This document shows, piece by piece, positions 11,915 through 24,235 of a DNA stretch of 64,000 nucleotides. The stretch lies in assembly GCF_032362555.1 (NCBI RefSeq), contig NC_083506.1, positions 1,473,501-1,537,500 on the forward strand, written 5' to 3'. Each line of letters begins with the position of its first letter. The first letter of the stretch is position 1. The notes below the pieces were generated by a model that was not told the origin of the DNA, made no database searches, and saw only the letters and a list, made by a program, of their open reading frames with translations. This DNA comes from Amyelois transitella (Eukaryota > Arthropoda > Insecta > Lepidoptera > Pyralidae). A program made the position numbers and the translations under genes.

Positions 11915-13478
11915 TACTATTTATATTTCTTTACCAGAAATATTTAGGTAAGTAGACGAAATAAATAAATGCTTGGAATGGTATCTACAATCCTCTAAAA
12001 GACAAAACAAATTCGCGTTAGCTGGATTGACTCGTTTTGAGCGAGTAAAACTCGCACTAATCCCTCAATTCTAATTTTCCGAAAAACGCGCTTAATAAAC
12101 TCGTTAGAACAACTCCCCGCTTAGCTTCTTATCACAATATCTGTAATAATAACTAGTCTGTAATAATAATACCCGTATCAGAAGCTTCTGGATGAATTGA
12201 TTGATAATAATACAGTGACATTATCATATAGAGCAGGCAATATACGTCGGAAATATTTATTCCGGATTTCGCAACAATTTCCCACTAACAATCTACAGAC
12301 TTATGAAGACAGCGCGAGTCATTTACCAGGAGAAAGAAAACAAACTGTTACGAGGAATCACGATAATAAATATAACGAACTGGCTACAAAATTATAATTA
12401 TTCAAAGGAATGGGCAATGATTCTATTTCTTGATTTCCTTACCGCACCATTAAGCAGAAATAATAAAAAATGAAATCTCGAATTAACGTACCTATGAGAT
12501 GACAAATACCTGGGTGACCGAGCGGTGCTCGGTGGACGTCATAAAAACCATAAAAAATAATAAAAACATGGCAATAACTTTTGTAGGTGGCGCTTAATTC
12601 TTGCGTGTAGGTGGCGCTTCCTTTGCACGGGTATGTGGCGTATTCGCGCGGCCGCAACAGCATAGCTGTTGATAAAAATACGTATTTTTTTGTAGGTAAC
12701 TTTTAAAATAAAACCAAAGAACAAATATTACATTCTTAAGCGACTAAAGAGGGTTTCCACTCAGCATTTGCATGTGTACTAATTAGGGTTACAATATAGG
12801 CTGATTTTCAGTGGAACCTTGTATAGAAAAGGCTTTGGCTTTTAATATGAAATCAGTGTAAGATTGGTACGGCCCGATGACAAATTAATAGCTCAACAAT
12901 TCTGGAAAATTCTGGCGGGAAACGGCTGCCACCGGCGACCGCAGGATGGCGGCTATTACACTGATTGTCGTCACAGCAGTCCAGATTACACAATGGCTGT
13001 TTAATTCGAGAATTGTCGAGAATGGCCTCGGACTAGCCCGTTTCATTAAGTATAGATAATGTTATATCATTTTCATTAGCTAAATCATTGATTTACCTAG
13101 CGCTCACCAATGCAAACAAGCAATTACCAACGCTGTTCATCCATTGAAATGTTAAAAAAACAAAAAGCACTTATGTCTTTATCATTATGCACTCTTTAAA
13201 ATACCTACCAACTCATAGTACCTACCTATACAAGTACAAAATATGTTCTTTTTTGTAAATTGTACAATCCCTACATAGTATCAATTTGTGGGACTGTGCT
13301 CAAAAGGCTGGCAACATTATTTTAAAATAACAACGAAAATCGTTATTTACATACTTATTTCGAAAATCTTGATCGAAAATTTCGATCTATCTTGTCCCTT
13401 GTCGTTATTATTACTTGAGATAAAAATCAAATACTGTATTAGGTATTTAATTATGGTTAGGTAGGTACTCCTAGTACA

Positions 13479-13673
13479 TCCTACTAATATTATAAATGCG
13501 AAAGTTTGTATGTCAGTATGGACGTTACTCTTTCACGCAAAAACTACTGAACCGATGAAATTTGGTATGTGGGTAGCTAAAGACCCAGAATAACACATAG
13601 GCTACTTTTTATCCCAGAGTTCCCGTGGGACTGATAGGGTTTCCATGCGGACGAAGTCGCGGGCGGCCTCTAG
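13479..13673 (+). mobile_element. Lep1-type non-autonomous Helitron
   Basis: Starts TCCTACTAATATTATAAATG and ends GTCGCGGGCGGCCTCTAG, the TC...CTAG form typical of this widespread lepidopteran family. Internal landmarks are AAAACTACTGAACCGATGAA and AAAGACCCAGAATAACA. About 195 bp, with no coding sequence. The family name is from memory; the termini are seen directly. Confidence 0.78.
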
Positions 13674-14348
13674 CTTTACATTTGAAGAAAATCAAAAATT
13701 GGTTACAGAACACACAGTATCACAAACTTCTAAAATAAAAAAATAATATTATTGACCTCATGCCAATTAAGTACCTACTCTATCTCAATCTCGCATGTTT
13801 ACAACGACACCTTACAAGTTTATACAACGAACGAATTCACATGTGTTCGCAAATGTTTACAGTTTAATTATCTTTACGATCATAATCAGTCGAGTAATCG
13901 ATACATCGTGCTGTTTATTTACAGTAATGATTGGCCCAGGAGCCTTCAGCCAGTTGTTAATCATCACAAATATTGTAAATCTTTTTTTAAATATGCTTAC
14001 TATCGACACTGTTAACTCTGTCTACCCCGCAATGGATATAGACGTATTTACGACGTACGAATTGTATGTACAGTCCATCCAATCCCTGAGACTATCTCTA
14101 CATAAATATATACTACAATAGTATGTATCTTCTTTTAGGCGATGGGCTATCAACCAGGCACTATTTGAATCTCAATTCTATCATTAAACCTTACAGCGAA
14201 ACGTGGCCTTTCAGTCTTTCAAGACTGCTGGCTCTGTCTAATAATCTCATAAAATCTATAATGTATAAGGGATATACGAATGAATGAATGTTTATCTTAA
14301 GGTCCATGCCCTTAATTGATCTACTTCTATTTTTTTTACAGAAACATC

Positions 14349-14360
14349 ATGGGGTTCTAA
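14349..14360 (+). promoter_or_regulatory. Minimal upstream ORF (ATG GGG TTC TAA)
   Basis: A splice acceptor (TTTTTTTACAG) ends at 14341, so this lies in the 5' untranslated part of the LRR transcript. It is 12 nt upstream of the main ATG at 14373. It encodes Met-Gly-Phe and could lower initiation at the main start. Effect is inferred. Confidence 0.5.
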
Positions 14361-14372
14361 ATACAAACGAGA

Positions 14373-17300
14373 ATGGCGCGAATTTTGACACTGTTTATCA
14401 ACTTGGCGGTAATTTCCTTCACCTACGGATTCAATGGGGACAGTTTCGAGTTGGAATGTCCCGACGAGTGCGACTGCCACTATTTCCGAATCAACTGGGT
14501 GACAGACTGCTCCGAGAGCAATCTCACTGAGGTGCCTTACGAGGAGTTGAGCATGAGCGTGTATATACTGGATTTGAACGGCAACAATATAACGACGCTC
14601 AAGGCTTTCCCGCCTGATATCAAGATGAGGCGACTGCAGATCGCCGAGAACAGGCTCACGAGGGTCGACAGAGAAGCCTTCAAGGGTTTGGAGTATCTCA
14701 TCGATGTGGACCTCTCTGGGAATAACATTACTTACGTGGATCCCGAAGCATTCCTGTAAGTAGTTACTGAGTTTATTCCGTGCACCAATATAAAAAATAA
14801 TACATCCATTCCATCTCTTTCAAATGGATGTTGTAAAAGGCGACTAAGGGATAGGTTTATAAACTTGGCATTCTTCTTTTAGGCGATGGGCAAGCAACCT
14901 GTCACTATTTGAATCTCAATTCTATCATTGAGCCTAACAGCTGAACGTGGCCATTCAGTCTTTCAAGACTGCTGGCTCTGTTGAACCCTTGAGGGATATA
15001 GACGTGATTATATGGATGAATGAATAAACTTTAAATTATACTTTACAAGGCTCTTATGTATATGTTATAATTTTAAATTCTGCTTTGTTTTTTGAGGTTT
15101 GTAAGTAGTTAGTCAAATTTAAAAAAGAAACCATTAACTGCGATGTTGATTTGAATATAAAAAAATATTCAAGCCAAATTACACAGTAGACGAGTAGTAA
15201 AGATACTACTAGTCTACTGCGTAATTTGGCTCGAACTTGACCGTCACTTTTACTGAAACATCGATTGCGACGACCGTGCCAGAATTTTATGGCTTCATAA
15301 AATTATAACTACTTAGTGGTAATTGAACCGAAACTTTGTAATAATAGAATGTCTGGCACCAAAGAAATCGTTAATTAATTTGCCAAATAAATTGAATTAT
15401 GAAATTCTTCGCGACGTGCGTTTATTGTTGTGAGCCACTGAGTCACGTTCGCGTGAAGATCGTGAAATGACAACAAAAGTTTCCTAATAAAAGTAAATCG
15501 CATTTTCTTAAAATTCAATTAAACTTTTATTTAAATGCGATTTACCTCATGTCATATACGTACCTACTTACTAAGGATATGAATAACAAATTAGAAAAAG
15601 AACTTATTGAAATGATTATAATTTTATGATTCGACTAAGTACAAATGAATAACACCATTGTTACGAGTTGTAAATGATAATTGACGATCATTTTTGTTAT
15701 GGTTATGTTCAATCGATCACGGCGCCTGTCAAATACCTCCTGCCATGATTATTAAATGATTCATTCTTACTACGTTTCACATTAGGCTTATTTTCCCACA
15801 GAACGGTCATTGTTTGCGAACAAACACATCATTTATCCGAAGGCACAAAAGCGGATGATAAAATTGTTCCAATTACTTTTGAACTTGTTGACCACCGTCA
15901 GGACCACGGCAAATTGACTCCACTCGTAATGCCAATATTAGATAATGGTCACACAACGAATGCAAATTGAATTCAGCGCCTAAATGTCAATTTTCATAGG
16001 ACTGCTATACGTTGGGATAGGCTAGACGCAATAAGGAAGTACAGCGTTCGCTTAGCGTTTTACAACTTGATTCTAGATCCAAATGCAGCTATTTATAGTG
16101 CATTAAGTACCGTAATTTTGCATAACGATATAGCAGACAAACATTCTGCTTTAGAAATGCGATTGAAGAGTAAGGTATATAACTAATGACACATTGTAAA
16201 TAGCAATTAAAATCAACCTATTAGCCCTAACTAAATGGAGAAACAAAATAATATCATCCAAGCTGAGTAAATAAAAATATTTTATCGCATGATCTTTAAT
16301 TTTCAGAGATTCACGAGGACTCCTGAATGTTGAGCTACAGAACAACCCAATCAGCGTAGTCGAAGGCCCATTCCTGGTCTCACCCACTCTGCAGTTCCTC
16401 GACCTTAGCTCTTGCAACCTGTCTACCATCAACACTCAATTCTTCGACAACATTACGGCGCTCACCACCGTCGATCTCTCCAACAACCCACTCAACACTT
16501 TGGACGCAGGAATCTTTGATGTGTTAACAAGTTTAGATACGTTAAAACTTAATGACTGTAAACTTACTTCTATAAATGAAAATATTTTTTCAACGCTAAG
16601 CAACTTGAAAAATCTTGAATTAGCGGGTAACCAACTTACCGATACTGACTGGACGGAGTTGCTTGGCAAACTGACCAGGCTTCAATACTTGAACATTAGA
16701 AAGACGGGTATAACATCACTTTCTGAAGATACATTCTCTAATTGCACTAACCTGGTCACACTTATTTTAGCTGACAATGAATTACGCGACTTGGATGTCG
16801 CAGCTACATTAGTTAACAGTGTCAATAATTTAGAGTTATTAGATCTATCGAACTGTAAGATACAGGGCCCTATTGCAGGCGAAGCGTTTGCCAACGCAAC
16901 TAGGCTAAAAAGTCTTTATCTTTCTGGTAATCCATTGTTTGCTCCAGATTTACAAGAAGCATTAGCTCCTCTGCCAAAATTAGAACGGCTCTTCTTAAGT
17001 AATTGTGGTTTACGAAACCTTCCAGACAATTTCAACGTTTTTGATAATCTACAAGAGCTGGATATATCACACAATCCGCTTGTTAATGTTTTCACTAAAT
17101 TACTAGCCCCGTTGGAACACTTGGAATATCTTAACATGGGATACAGTAATCTATCTTACATAGGGCCTGACAGTTTCTCAAAAATGACATCGATGAAAAG
17201 ACTTGTTCTATCCGGGAATGATCTCTTATCACTAGAAGCCGGTCTTTTCGGAAACTTGACTCAATTAACAACGTTGGAACTCGAATTTTGTGGATTGAAA

Positions 17301-18161
17301 AGACCATTGAATGCGAACGCGTTCTTCAAGAATTTAACCTATATGGATTTACGTGAAATCAGGCTTGGTGGAAATCCTCTGGTCATTCCAGCAGCAGGGC
17401 CAGTCTTTCCTAAACAACTGTCGCAAGTAACAAAACTTGATCTTAGTAACTGTAACATTACAAGCCTCAATTCAGATGCTTTCAAGAATACAGAAAATAT
17501 TACGGAGCTGAATTTAGCAGGAAATAGAATTAAATCTGTAGACGGTAGCTTGGAATTTTTGGACCGATTACGCCAGCTAGAGAGGCTCGATTTGAGCAAT
17601 AATAATTTAACAACGATCGACCCTCAAGTGTTCGTCAACAATCCTAAAATACATTCTTTGAACTTAATTGGCAATCCATTTGTTTGCAATTGCAAGATTG
17701 CTGAAATGTGGGACTGGGCGAATATGATAAAAGGTAACTTAGAAGTTCTAATCGGTGCCAAGAGTGCTGAAAAAGATATCGTCGTGAAGGGCAATAAGAA
17801 AAAGAAGCATCTGTTTTGTCATTACAATGAAACCCAGTTGCGCAATTTGACTCTAGCCGTTAACAAGACAGTTCCTGGTAGGAGGCCATTCATGAAGCCT
17901 AGAGAATTGACGTTCGCTAACAGAACTTGGGCCAAATACGTGAGAGAATCGGGCTGCGAGCCAGTGGTGAAGATATTGCGACCTGTAGCGCTCGTCGCTG
18001 ATCTGTTTGATGCTCACGATGGTCACATGTCTGCAGGAGCTGTAGTGCTGCTTATGCTAGCTTTGGCTTTAGGTGTTATGACTCTCGCAATGACGATAAG
18101 ATTATTCAGACGCCAGAAAAGAACAGAAGTGGACACAGAGACAAATAGAAAAGTGAGATAG
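14373..18161 (+). CDS. Leucine-rich-repeat transmembrane protein
   Basis: Two coding exons, 14373-14755 and 16307-18161, join in phase to 745 aa. Residues 1-19 are a signal peptide (MARILTLFINLAVISFTYG). A cysteine cap follows (CPDECDC), then about 20 or more LRRs with LxxLxLxxN patterns (for example LQRLDLSNN-like units, EYLNMGYSNLS, LERLDLSNNNLTTI). A C-terminal cap contains NPFVCNCKIAEMWDW. A transmembrane helix near residues 700-722 (VLLMLALALGVMTLAMTI) precedes a short basic tail without a recognised domain (no TIR). It should be a cell-surface receptor or adhesion protein; no ligand can be named. An upstream 5' UTR exon is implied by the acceptor at 14341. Polyadenylation signal AATAAA at 18428. 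Related to insect Toll-like/chaoptin-like LRR proteins, but I cannot assign an orthologue. Confidence 0.9.
14775..15025 (+). mobile_element. Repeat A copy, diverged, near the LRR exon 1 donor
   Basis: From TTCCGTGCACCAATAT to GATTATATGGATGAATGAAT; the tail has drifted from ATGT to ATGA units. Starts about 20 nt into intron 1. No target-site duplication could be recognised. Confidence 0.75.
15172..15231. repeat. Inverted repeat with ~28-bp arms
   Basis: The left arm starts AGCCAAATTACACAGTAGAC. The right arm is its reverse complement with two mismatches, separated by only a few bases. It lies in the LRR intron and could form a cruciform or RNA hairpin. Not recognised as a known element. Confidence 0.8.
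15493..15545. repeat. Short inverted repeat, 13-bp arms
   Basis: GTAAATCGCATTT at 15493-15505 and AAATGCGATTTAC at 15533-15545, with a 27-nt AT-rich spacer. In the LRR intron. Confidence 0.7.
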
Positions 18162-18600
18162 CAAAAAATGAAAACAAATTAAAGTTGCATGAAGAATTTT
18201 AAGTGAAATCGTTAATCGAAACCCAAGGCCGCTTAGGCGAGGTTGTAAAATTAATGGTTATATATTGTTTCTACTAAGTATAAAGTTTTTTATATTTTCA
18301 CCCAGTGACGTATTTAAAATAATACTATAAGGATTTAGTGTTTAAACAATTACATTAGATTTGGTTAGCTAGTCTTACACAATAATTAATTAGTTTAGTT
18401 AAACTTAATTTGAAGGTGTAACTTTCAAATAAATACACTGTGTAATTAATTTAATCCTATCAGTATTCATAGGTACCTAAGTTCACCGAACCAGCAGCGT
18501 CCCCAAAAGTGATAATAAACTGTAAATATCTGACATTTGTTATTTAATTTTCCGCTCAGATTTTCTCATTTTAGTTATTCCCTTTCAGATATTTTATCAT

Positions 18601-18715
18601 TCATTAATATAATCACGTCTATATCCCTTGCGGAGTAGAATGCCTGCAGTCTTGAAAGACTGAAAGGACACGATCAGCTGTTAGGCTTGATGATAGAATT
18701 GAGACTCTACTAATA
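18601..18715 (-). mobile_element. Repeat A fragment (3' half)
   Basis: ATCACGTCTATATCCCTTGC through GATAGAATTGAGACTC, downstream of the LRR polyadenylation signal. Confidence 0.65.
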
Positions 18716-19413
18716 ACACATATTTCCTTGAGCTCTTCTCCTCGCCAGAAGGCGATGACGCAATAGAGACCAAAAGCTAAGAAAACAATAAAACATGTAT
18801 TTTTCTACGCTAAATAAATTCAATAAAAGCGTGTCAAAAACTGATGCAAATGATTGCGTGACCGACTGACCAAGTGGATGCCTGTCTATTTCCTCGGAGT
18901 CGGTCATCTATGAAGTAGTTTAATTATTGCCTTTCCATCGACACGTAATGAAATGTGGAAGTTACTTCCGAACAATATACTGTTCATAAGGTAAATTTAC
19001 CAATATGACAAACAAAGCAAAATCTTTTAACCAAGCCATAAATAAAATTGGTCTCTCGTTGATGCAATAGTTTTATTGTAAAAACAATATAGATCTATTA
19101 AATTTTCACGGTTCAGGCGATACAAAAAAGTAAATCATGTTTTTTGCTACAGATTTTGAAAATTGTATTTCCTCAGTATTGCAGAACAAAATGTCTGTAT
19201 CCGCTCGCTTGCAAAGAGCATGCTAAATCAGAACTTTTTGCTGCCACGCTTACTGATTTCGATAACCACCTTTTTATTTCTATGGATCACAAATTGGGTA
19301 CAAAAAAATGTCGTCACGTAATATATCTTATAGATAGGGAAAGTGGTGTTGCGCAAGAAGCTAACATCTTGAGAAAAACTCAATTGAAATAATACACCTT
19401 TAGAAAACTATAC
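18716..19413. other. Intergenic stretch between convergent genes
   Basis: An ATG-poor open frame occupies 19144-19392 (begins with TTG; first ATG at about 19281). It has no domain or splice partner I recognise, so I do not call it a gene. Confidence 0.5.
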
Positions 19414-19419
19414 TTTATT
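19414..19419 (-). promoter_or_regulatory. Polyadenylation signal of the secreted protein gene
   Basis: AATAAA on the minus strand, about 75 nt after the stop codon at 19493. Confidence 0.65.
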
Positions 19420-19492
19420 ACAACAGACGCTTAATACTACATGACAACTAACCATAACGATGTAATAAATACCTATACTTATGTATCTAGTA

Positions 19493-22400
19493 TCAACTAG
19501 CATCACCGCCTGCCGTTCTAGTTTTCTTAATATACCAGTTTTCTTTGTAGACTTTTTTCCTCAACGCTGGCTTCTCACTTTCAGGACTATCGTTACTCGC
19601 CATCGCCGATAGCTCACTATCGAGGAGACGCGGTAATGCTATAGGTTCAAAGCCGTATTGGAATTGTGGTTCTACGAAGTTTGTTTTCCTCGTGTAACTT
19701 TGGTAGGGGCGAGAGGAAAACGCCGAACTGTCACGGGGATTTTGCTTTTTAAATGTATAAGTAAATTTTGGAGGAGCAGCCTTATATCTTGCGAAAAATG
19801 AAGTCTTTTTTGGTTCTGGGTCAGTCACATACACATAGGAAGGAGAAACAATATACTTTTCTTTTTCCTTTTGTTTATTTTCTCCACCGAAGTATTTCTC
19901 CGGTTTATAACTGTCGTATAATTTAAAATATTCCTGTTTTTTCTTGTGGCGATCTCTCAAACTAGTCGGCTTGTTTACAGCGTAATCCAAAAAGTAATCC
20001 TCCTTATTGTTTTCATTGGCGTCTTTATAAGTCAATCGCGCGGATTTTGGAAATTCATCTCCTTGCGCTTGGTACTGTTCAAAGGGACGATGGTCAAAAC
20101 TAAAACCCTCATTGTGCGATTCACCATAACTATCAGGACTATAGATATCTTTTTCTATATCTTCAGGTTTCTTGTGAAAAGCTGGAAAACCAAATGCCGC
20201 ATTTTTGTAGGCTTTCTCGAAATCTTCCTCGTTGTTTTCTTCACGTTCCAGCATTTCAGCTACCATTTTTTCTCTATGAGAATGCATTTCATTGGGCGAT
20301 TCTTCTTGAATAATAATGTGCTTAGATTTTTCGCGAACTATAGGGCCCTGTTGAGGTCCATATGATTCCTGATGCGTCTGATGATTTTGACGTGGCTGCT
20401 GGCTAACAAAATCTTCATTGCTGTCGTTAGATGTATAAGGGTGAGCTGAAGGATGTGGATTTTGCCCTTCTCGCTGGATATGTTGATTAGGATCAACTTT
20501 TATGGCGGCTGAATTAGGATTTGGCAGTAATTTGATATCTTCTTCATATTCATGTGTTATAGGCCGTAATTCTTCTTGATAAATAACTGGTACTTTTATT
20601 GGTTGTTGATTGCGATGAGATGGTCTTTCATGTTCATGTGAAGACTGCTGCACATGATGAGGTCTTTGATCATAATGAGGTTTTTGAGCATGCCTCTCGC
20701 TATGATATTCTTCTTGCGGCCGTTGTCTATGTTCGACCTCTAGTGGCCTTTGATAATATTGCACCTCATGATGTACAGGCCTTGGCTGTTCATGATATTC
20801 ATGATGATTTTGTTCCCTCGAGGATTCCCTATTATTTTCATGATACTGAGAAGGTGAATGTGGCGGTCGGTCATCGTCTGATACCTCAGCTGAACTTGAT
20901 TCATCTGATTCTCTTTGAGGAGGTGATTGTGGAGGACCATCGCTACTTTCTTCGCTTTCTTTTTGTTCCTCCGGTTTAAAGTTATATATCAGTTGTTTAG
21001 GCTGTTCATTAATTTGATGCTGCACCTGTTTGAAATCACCGGGATTTTTTGAGTTGTGGATGATACTGTAAACCACAGGCTCTTTTTGCACAATGTTGCC
21101 GTAACTATAACTCACAGGGTCTTTCTCTTCTTTATGATCGTAACTGTAGCTTACAGGATCCTTCTTTGTCTCTTTATTGTATTTCACAGTTTTTTCCTTA
21201 TAAGTTTCCCTATAGTTAGGCTTATTTATTTCGTACGAAAGTTCTGGACCCTCATTTGGATTACCTTCATAAGTTGCTTCTACAGGTACCTTTGTGTGAG
21301 TATTGTCAATTTCGTGTACATTTGGTTTCTTCGATTTCTTTTTTGGTTTAGCCTTTGGTCGTCCTTTAATTACTTCTACGTCACCTTGTATTTTATGCCC
21401 ACTATTATTTTTCTTTTGTTTGTGAAATTCGGGTAATTTCTTGTATGTTGCTTGATTTATTTTAGGTAAATATTGTGCAATCTGAGGAACAACAGGTGAA
21501 GGATTGTCGAATGTCAAAGGTTCCAACAATGTTAGGTCTAATAGAGGAATGGGTGGATTTGTGTCTATCTGTACAACAGTTTTTTTGCCGTTAACGATTG
21601 TTGTGTATGTTTGCGTATCAGGACTCGCTTTTATTTGAGATTGTTCATGAATAATCTCCTGTTTCACATTTTTCGTGTTGGCTACTGGAACGTTTCCATA
21701 TGTAGTGAAAGGCTTCTCTTCTAAACGTTGAAATTTAGGTTCACTTTGGTAATTACCGTACTTTTGTGCCGAATGTGTATCCGCGTACACGGCTTGATTA
21801 CTACTTGACTGCTGCTGCGGCGACTGCAACTGTTGCTGTTGGGGTTGAGATTGCGGAGCTGGAGGCGCCAAGCTTCTTATATTTTGAGCATACACCACAG
21901 GATGTGACGAACCGGAGAAACGACTTAGAGGAGTCGGAGAAGCTGCTTGCACTGTCGGTATTCTGAACGGAGTTCCCAACGTAAACTGTGTTCCGAATGG
22001 TTTGAATTGGTAGTTAGGAGCCGCAACAGTTAATGGTTTCGTTAAATGCGCGGGTAATTCTTGTAATTGGACGAACTGTTGAGGGATCGCGGCCCTGTAT
22101 GAAGCCGAATAGGGACTACCCACAAAACGATTTCCATATGAGTCCTTCAAGTAAGCGTTGGAGTTATGCAGAACTACTTCTTCCTTGACCGGGATAACGC
22201 GCGACGCGGCCGGTAGAAGCCCGGATGCAAATGCGGGGAAGCGGTAGGAGACAGCTGGGTAGGGCACTGCGCTCGCGTACACACCAACGGGCACATTGCC
22301 GTAGAGTCGTGGAGCACTTTCTTCACTCACATTGTCTTTAATGACTAAACTTTGAGTAGTCTGCTCTGCCTCTCCTAACGATTCACTGAACTTCAGCCAG

Positions 22401-22703
22401 CATAGAACCACCAATAACGCCTGTGAACAAAACACTCGATTTAGTTTAAGTATCTATCTACTGATTGATCCTGGATACGGATCTTGTAAATTCTTAAGTG
22501 TATATCACACACAATACACATACATAATATATTTACATACATAAAATCACGTCACTCTGCCGGAGGGGTAGGGAGAGACAATATATCTGGCATAAACAAA
22601 TAAACAAACTTTATAACATCTTAATATCGATTCATGGAAATTGATTGGAGATATCTTGGTACCTATTTGGGAAATAAAAGGCAATATTTACCTGTCTCCC
22701 CAT
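19493..22703 (-). CDS. Secreted low-complexity Q/H/E/P-rich protein (unnamed)
   Basis: Exon 1 is only 22703-22692 (Met-Gly-Arg-Gln). Exon 2 is 22420-19493, joined in phase 0 to 979 aa. The open frame extends upstream of the acceptor, but that extension begins with GTG and is intron (TGTTTTGTTCACAG). The joined N-terminus MGRQALLVVLCWLKFSESLG is a good signal peptide. The mature chain is aromatic/proline-rich near the start (VPYPAVSYRFPAFASGLLP). It then has a Gln/Ser-rich tract, a lysine-rich segment (KGRPKAKPKKKSKKPN), and short repeats DPVSYSYDHKEE / DPVSYSYGN / EPVVYS. A His/Gln/Glu-rich stretch and a more ordered, Tyr/Lys-rich C-terminus follow (YIVSPSYVYVTDPEPKKT). No catalytic domain and no chitin-binding R&R consensus were seen. 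It could be a cuticle, silk or other extracellular-matrix component; that is inference only. Confidence 0.82.
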
Positions 22704-22734
22704 TGTGGGCTACGTCGGAGACAGTGGGAGGCGC

Positions 22735-22768
22735 ACTGAGCGGCGCGGCGCCCCGATTCGCTTATATA
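22735..22768 (-). promoter_or_regulatory. TATA box and initiator of the secreted protein gene
   Basis: On the minus strand TATATAAG begins at 22768. The arthropod initiator TCAGT occupies 22739-22735 with its A at 22737, 31 nt downstream, which is the canonical spacing. The predicted 5' UTR is 34 nt to the ATG at 22703. Confidence 0.8.
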
Positions 22769-24054
22769 TTATCCACGGAAGGTGCCGCTACGCAAAGCCC
22801 GCCGACTTTACAGACACCATTATATCATCTCAAATCACAGTTATTTATTTTACTTTTCAGTAGCAGTCAATCACTGAATGAATTAAATAAACAAATTGCT
22901 TCCGGCCGGTTCCTTCGGCAAAGAATGTGGACAATAAAGTTATATCACCATCGAAATGATCGTAATAGGCGAAAATTTTTTAATTGATAATTTTTTTGGT
23001 CATTTATTACACCTCTCTATATAAACCAATTCCATGCCGATTACATTTCTAGCTATCGTCGTCAATTTCAAAAGGAACAGTTTAAAAATCTTGCTTTAAA
23101 ATAATAAAAATAAACAAACAGATGAGAAATAAAAAATATCTTTTCATAATTATCAAACCGTCGAAGAAAATTCTGCTTATAAATACTATTGTTTATAAAC
23201 CGGTCCTAAAGTTATACGATTCTGAAACACACGAGTTGCAAACTCGCAAAGCAAAATGGATTTTCACGGTAGATGGAATAGGTTTACCGCCAAAGACGTT
23301 GCAACGTTGATCATGGCGTCAGATTGCGGGATTTCGACAAAGGAAAATCAATTGCAAATCCATTCATTAATTGATACTTCAAAGATACCGTTATTTTTTT
23401 TGTTTTGTTGCGGCAGAAATCTGTGAAAAATAAACAAAAAATATTTTATGTATGTTTATTTTATCCTTAATATAAATCGGAATTATACTTAAATTCAAAA
23501 GATTTCTAAACTATGAAAGCACTTTCGTTGAATCAATAAAAAAAAAATTCTGAGCCAGCTACCAAAATAATTATTATGATTGTGCATGTTCAACTCTTTG
23601 AGTATCTAAGTTCAACTCTTCGAGGGACAAATTAAAAAATATTGCCTATTACCTAACGTCTGTCTCAAAAATTTTATTTTTCAAATTGTATTTTCATTAG
23701 AATTTCTTTTCATTATTGGCGATTTGCAGAATAATGTAAAAATATACCTACTTGTGTTTAAATCGACATATTTTAACTTAAGACATGTCTACAACAGATT
23801 AATTACTGCAATTGATCATAGGTAATGTAACCGAGTTGTTCACTTAGCTGCTAATAATTAGAAGTAACAGTTGACATCACTTCGCACTTCATACCTTGCT
23901 AACTTTCTTAGCTCGGTCACAGTCGGAAAATATTGTTAGTTCTCTTCACGACAACCCTGACTCCTCCACCTCCACCGTCTAAACTTAAAGTCTACTTTTC
24001 GTAACAATGTTTATTAAACCCAATACTTTCCCGTAGGTACTTTCAAATAGGACT

Positions 24055-24235
24055 CCATATCTTTCCCCTGAACCTCTTATAAACTTGGGATTCCTCTTCT
24101 AGGCGATGGTCAAGCAACCTGTCACTATATGAATCTCAATTCCATCATAAAGTCATACTAAACGTGGCCTTTAAGTCTTTGCAAAACTGTTGGCTCTATC
24201 TACGCTGCAAGGGATATACTCGTATACGTGACTAT
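24055..24235 (+). mobile_element. Repeat A copy, 5'-truncated and diverged
   Basis: From CATATCTTTCCCCTGAACCT to GATATACTCGTATACGTGAC. The head is missing. Confidence 0.65.

Larger units (their letters stand above)
10063..14341. other. Intergenic region between Tap42 and the LRR gene
   Basis: No supported coding exon. It contains Helitron-type fragments (10331-10486, 11868-11914, 13479-13673) and repeat A pieces near 11809-11846, 14009-14050 and 14128-14277. A short direct repeat, GTAGGTGGCGCTT, occurs near 12584-12618. The 3' end should contain the upstream exon or promoter of the LRR gene, which I could not place. Confidence 0.6.

Noticed and set aside
13752-14121. Open frames of 87 and 108 codons
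   Set aside because: AT-rich, overlapping in two frames, and running into a repeat A fragment at 14009-14050.
19144-19392. 82-codon open frame
   Set aside because: No ATG at its start, no splice partner, no known domain.
20599-20979. 126-codon plus-strand frame (and the similar ones at 19946 and 21056)
   Set aside because: Antisense shadows of the low-complexity secreted protein.
22421-22435. Start of the secreted protein at 22435
   Set aside because: That codon is GTG and the stretch is a splice acceptor; the real start is the ATG at 22703 joined by splicing.
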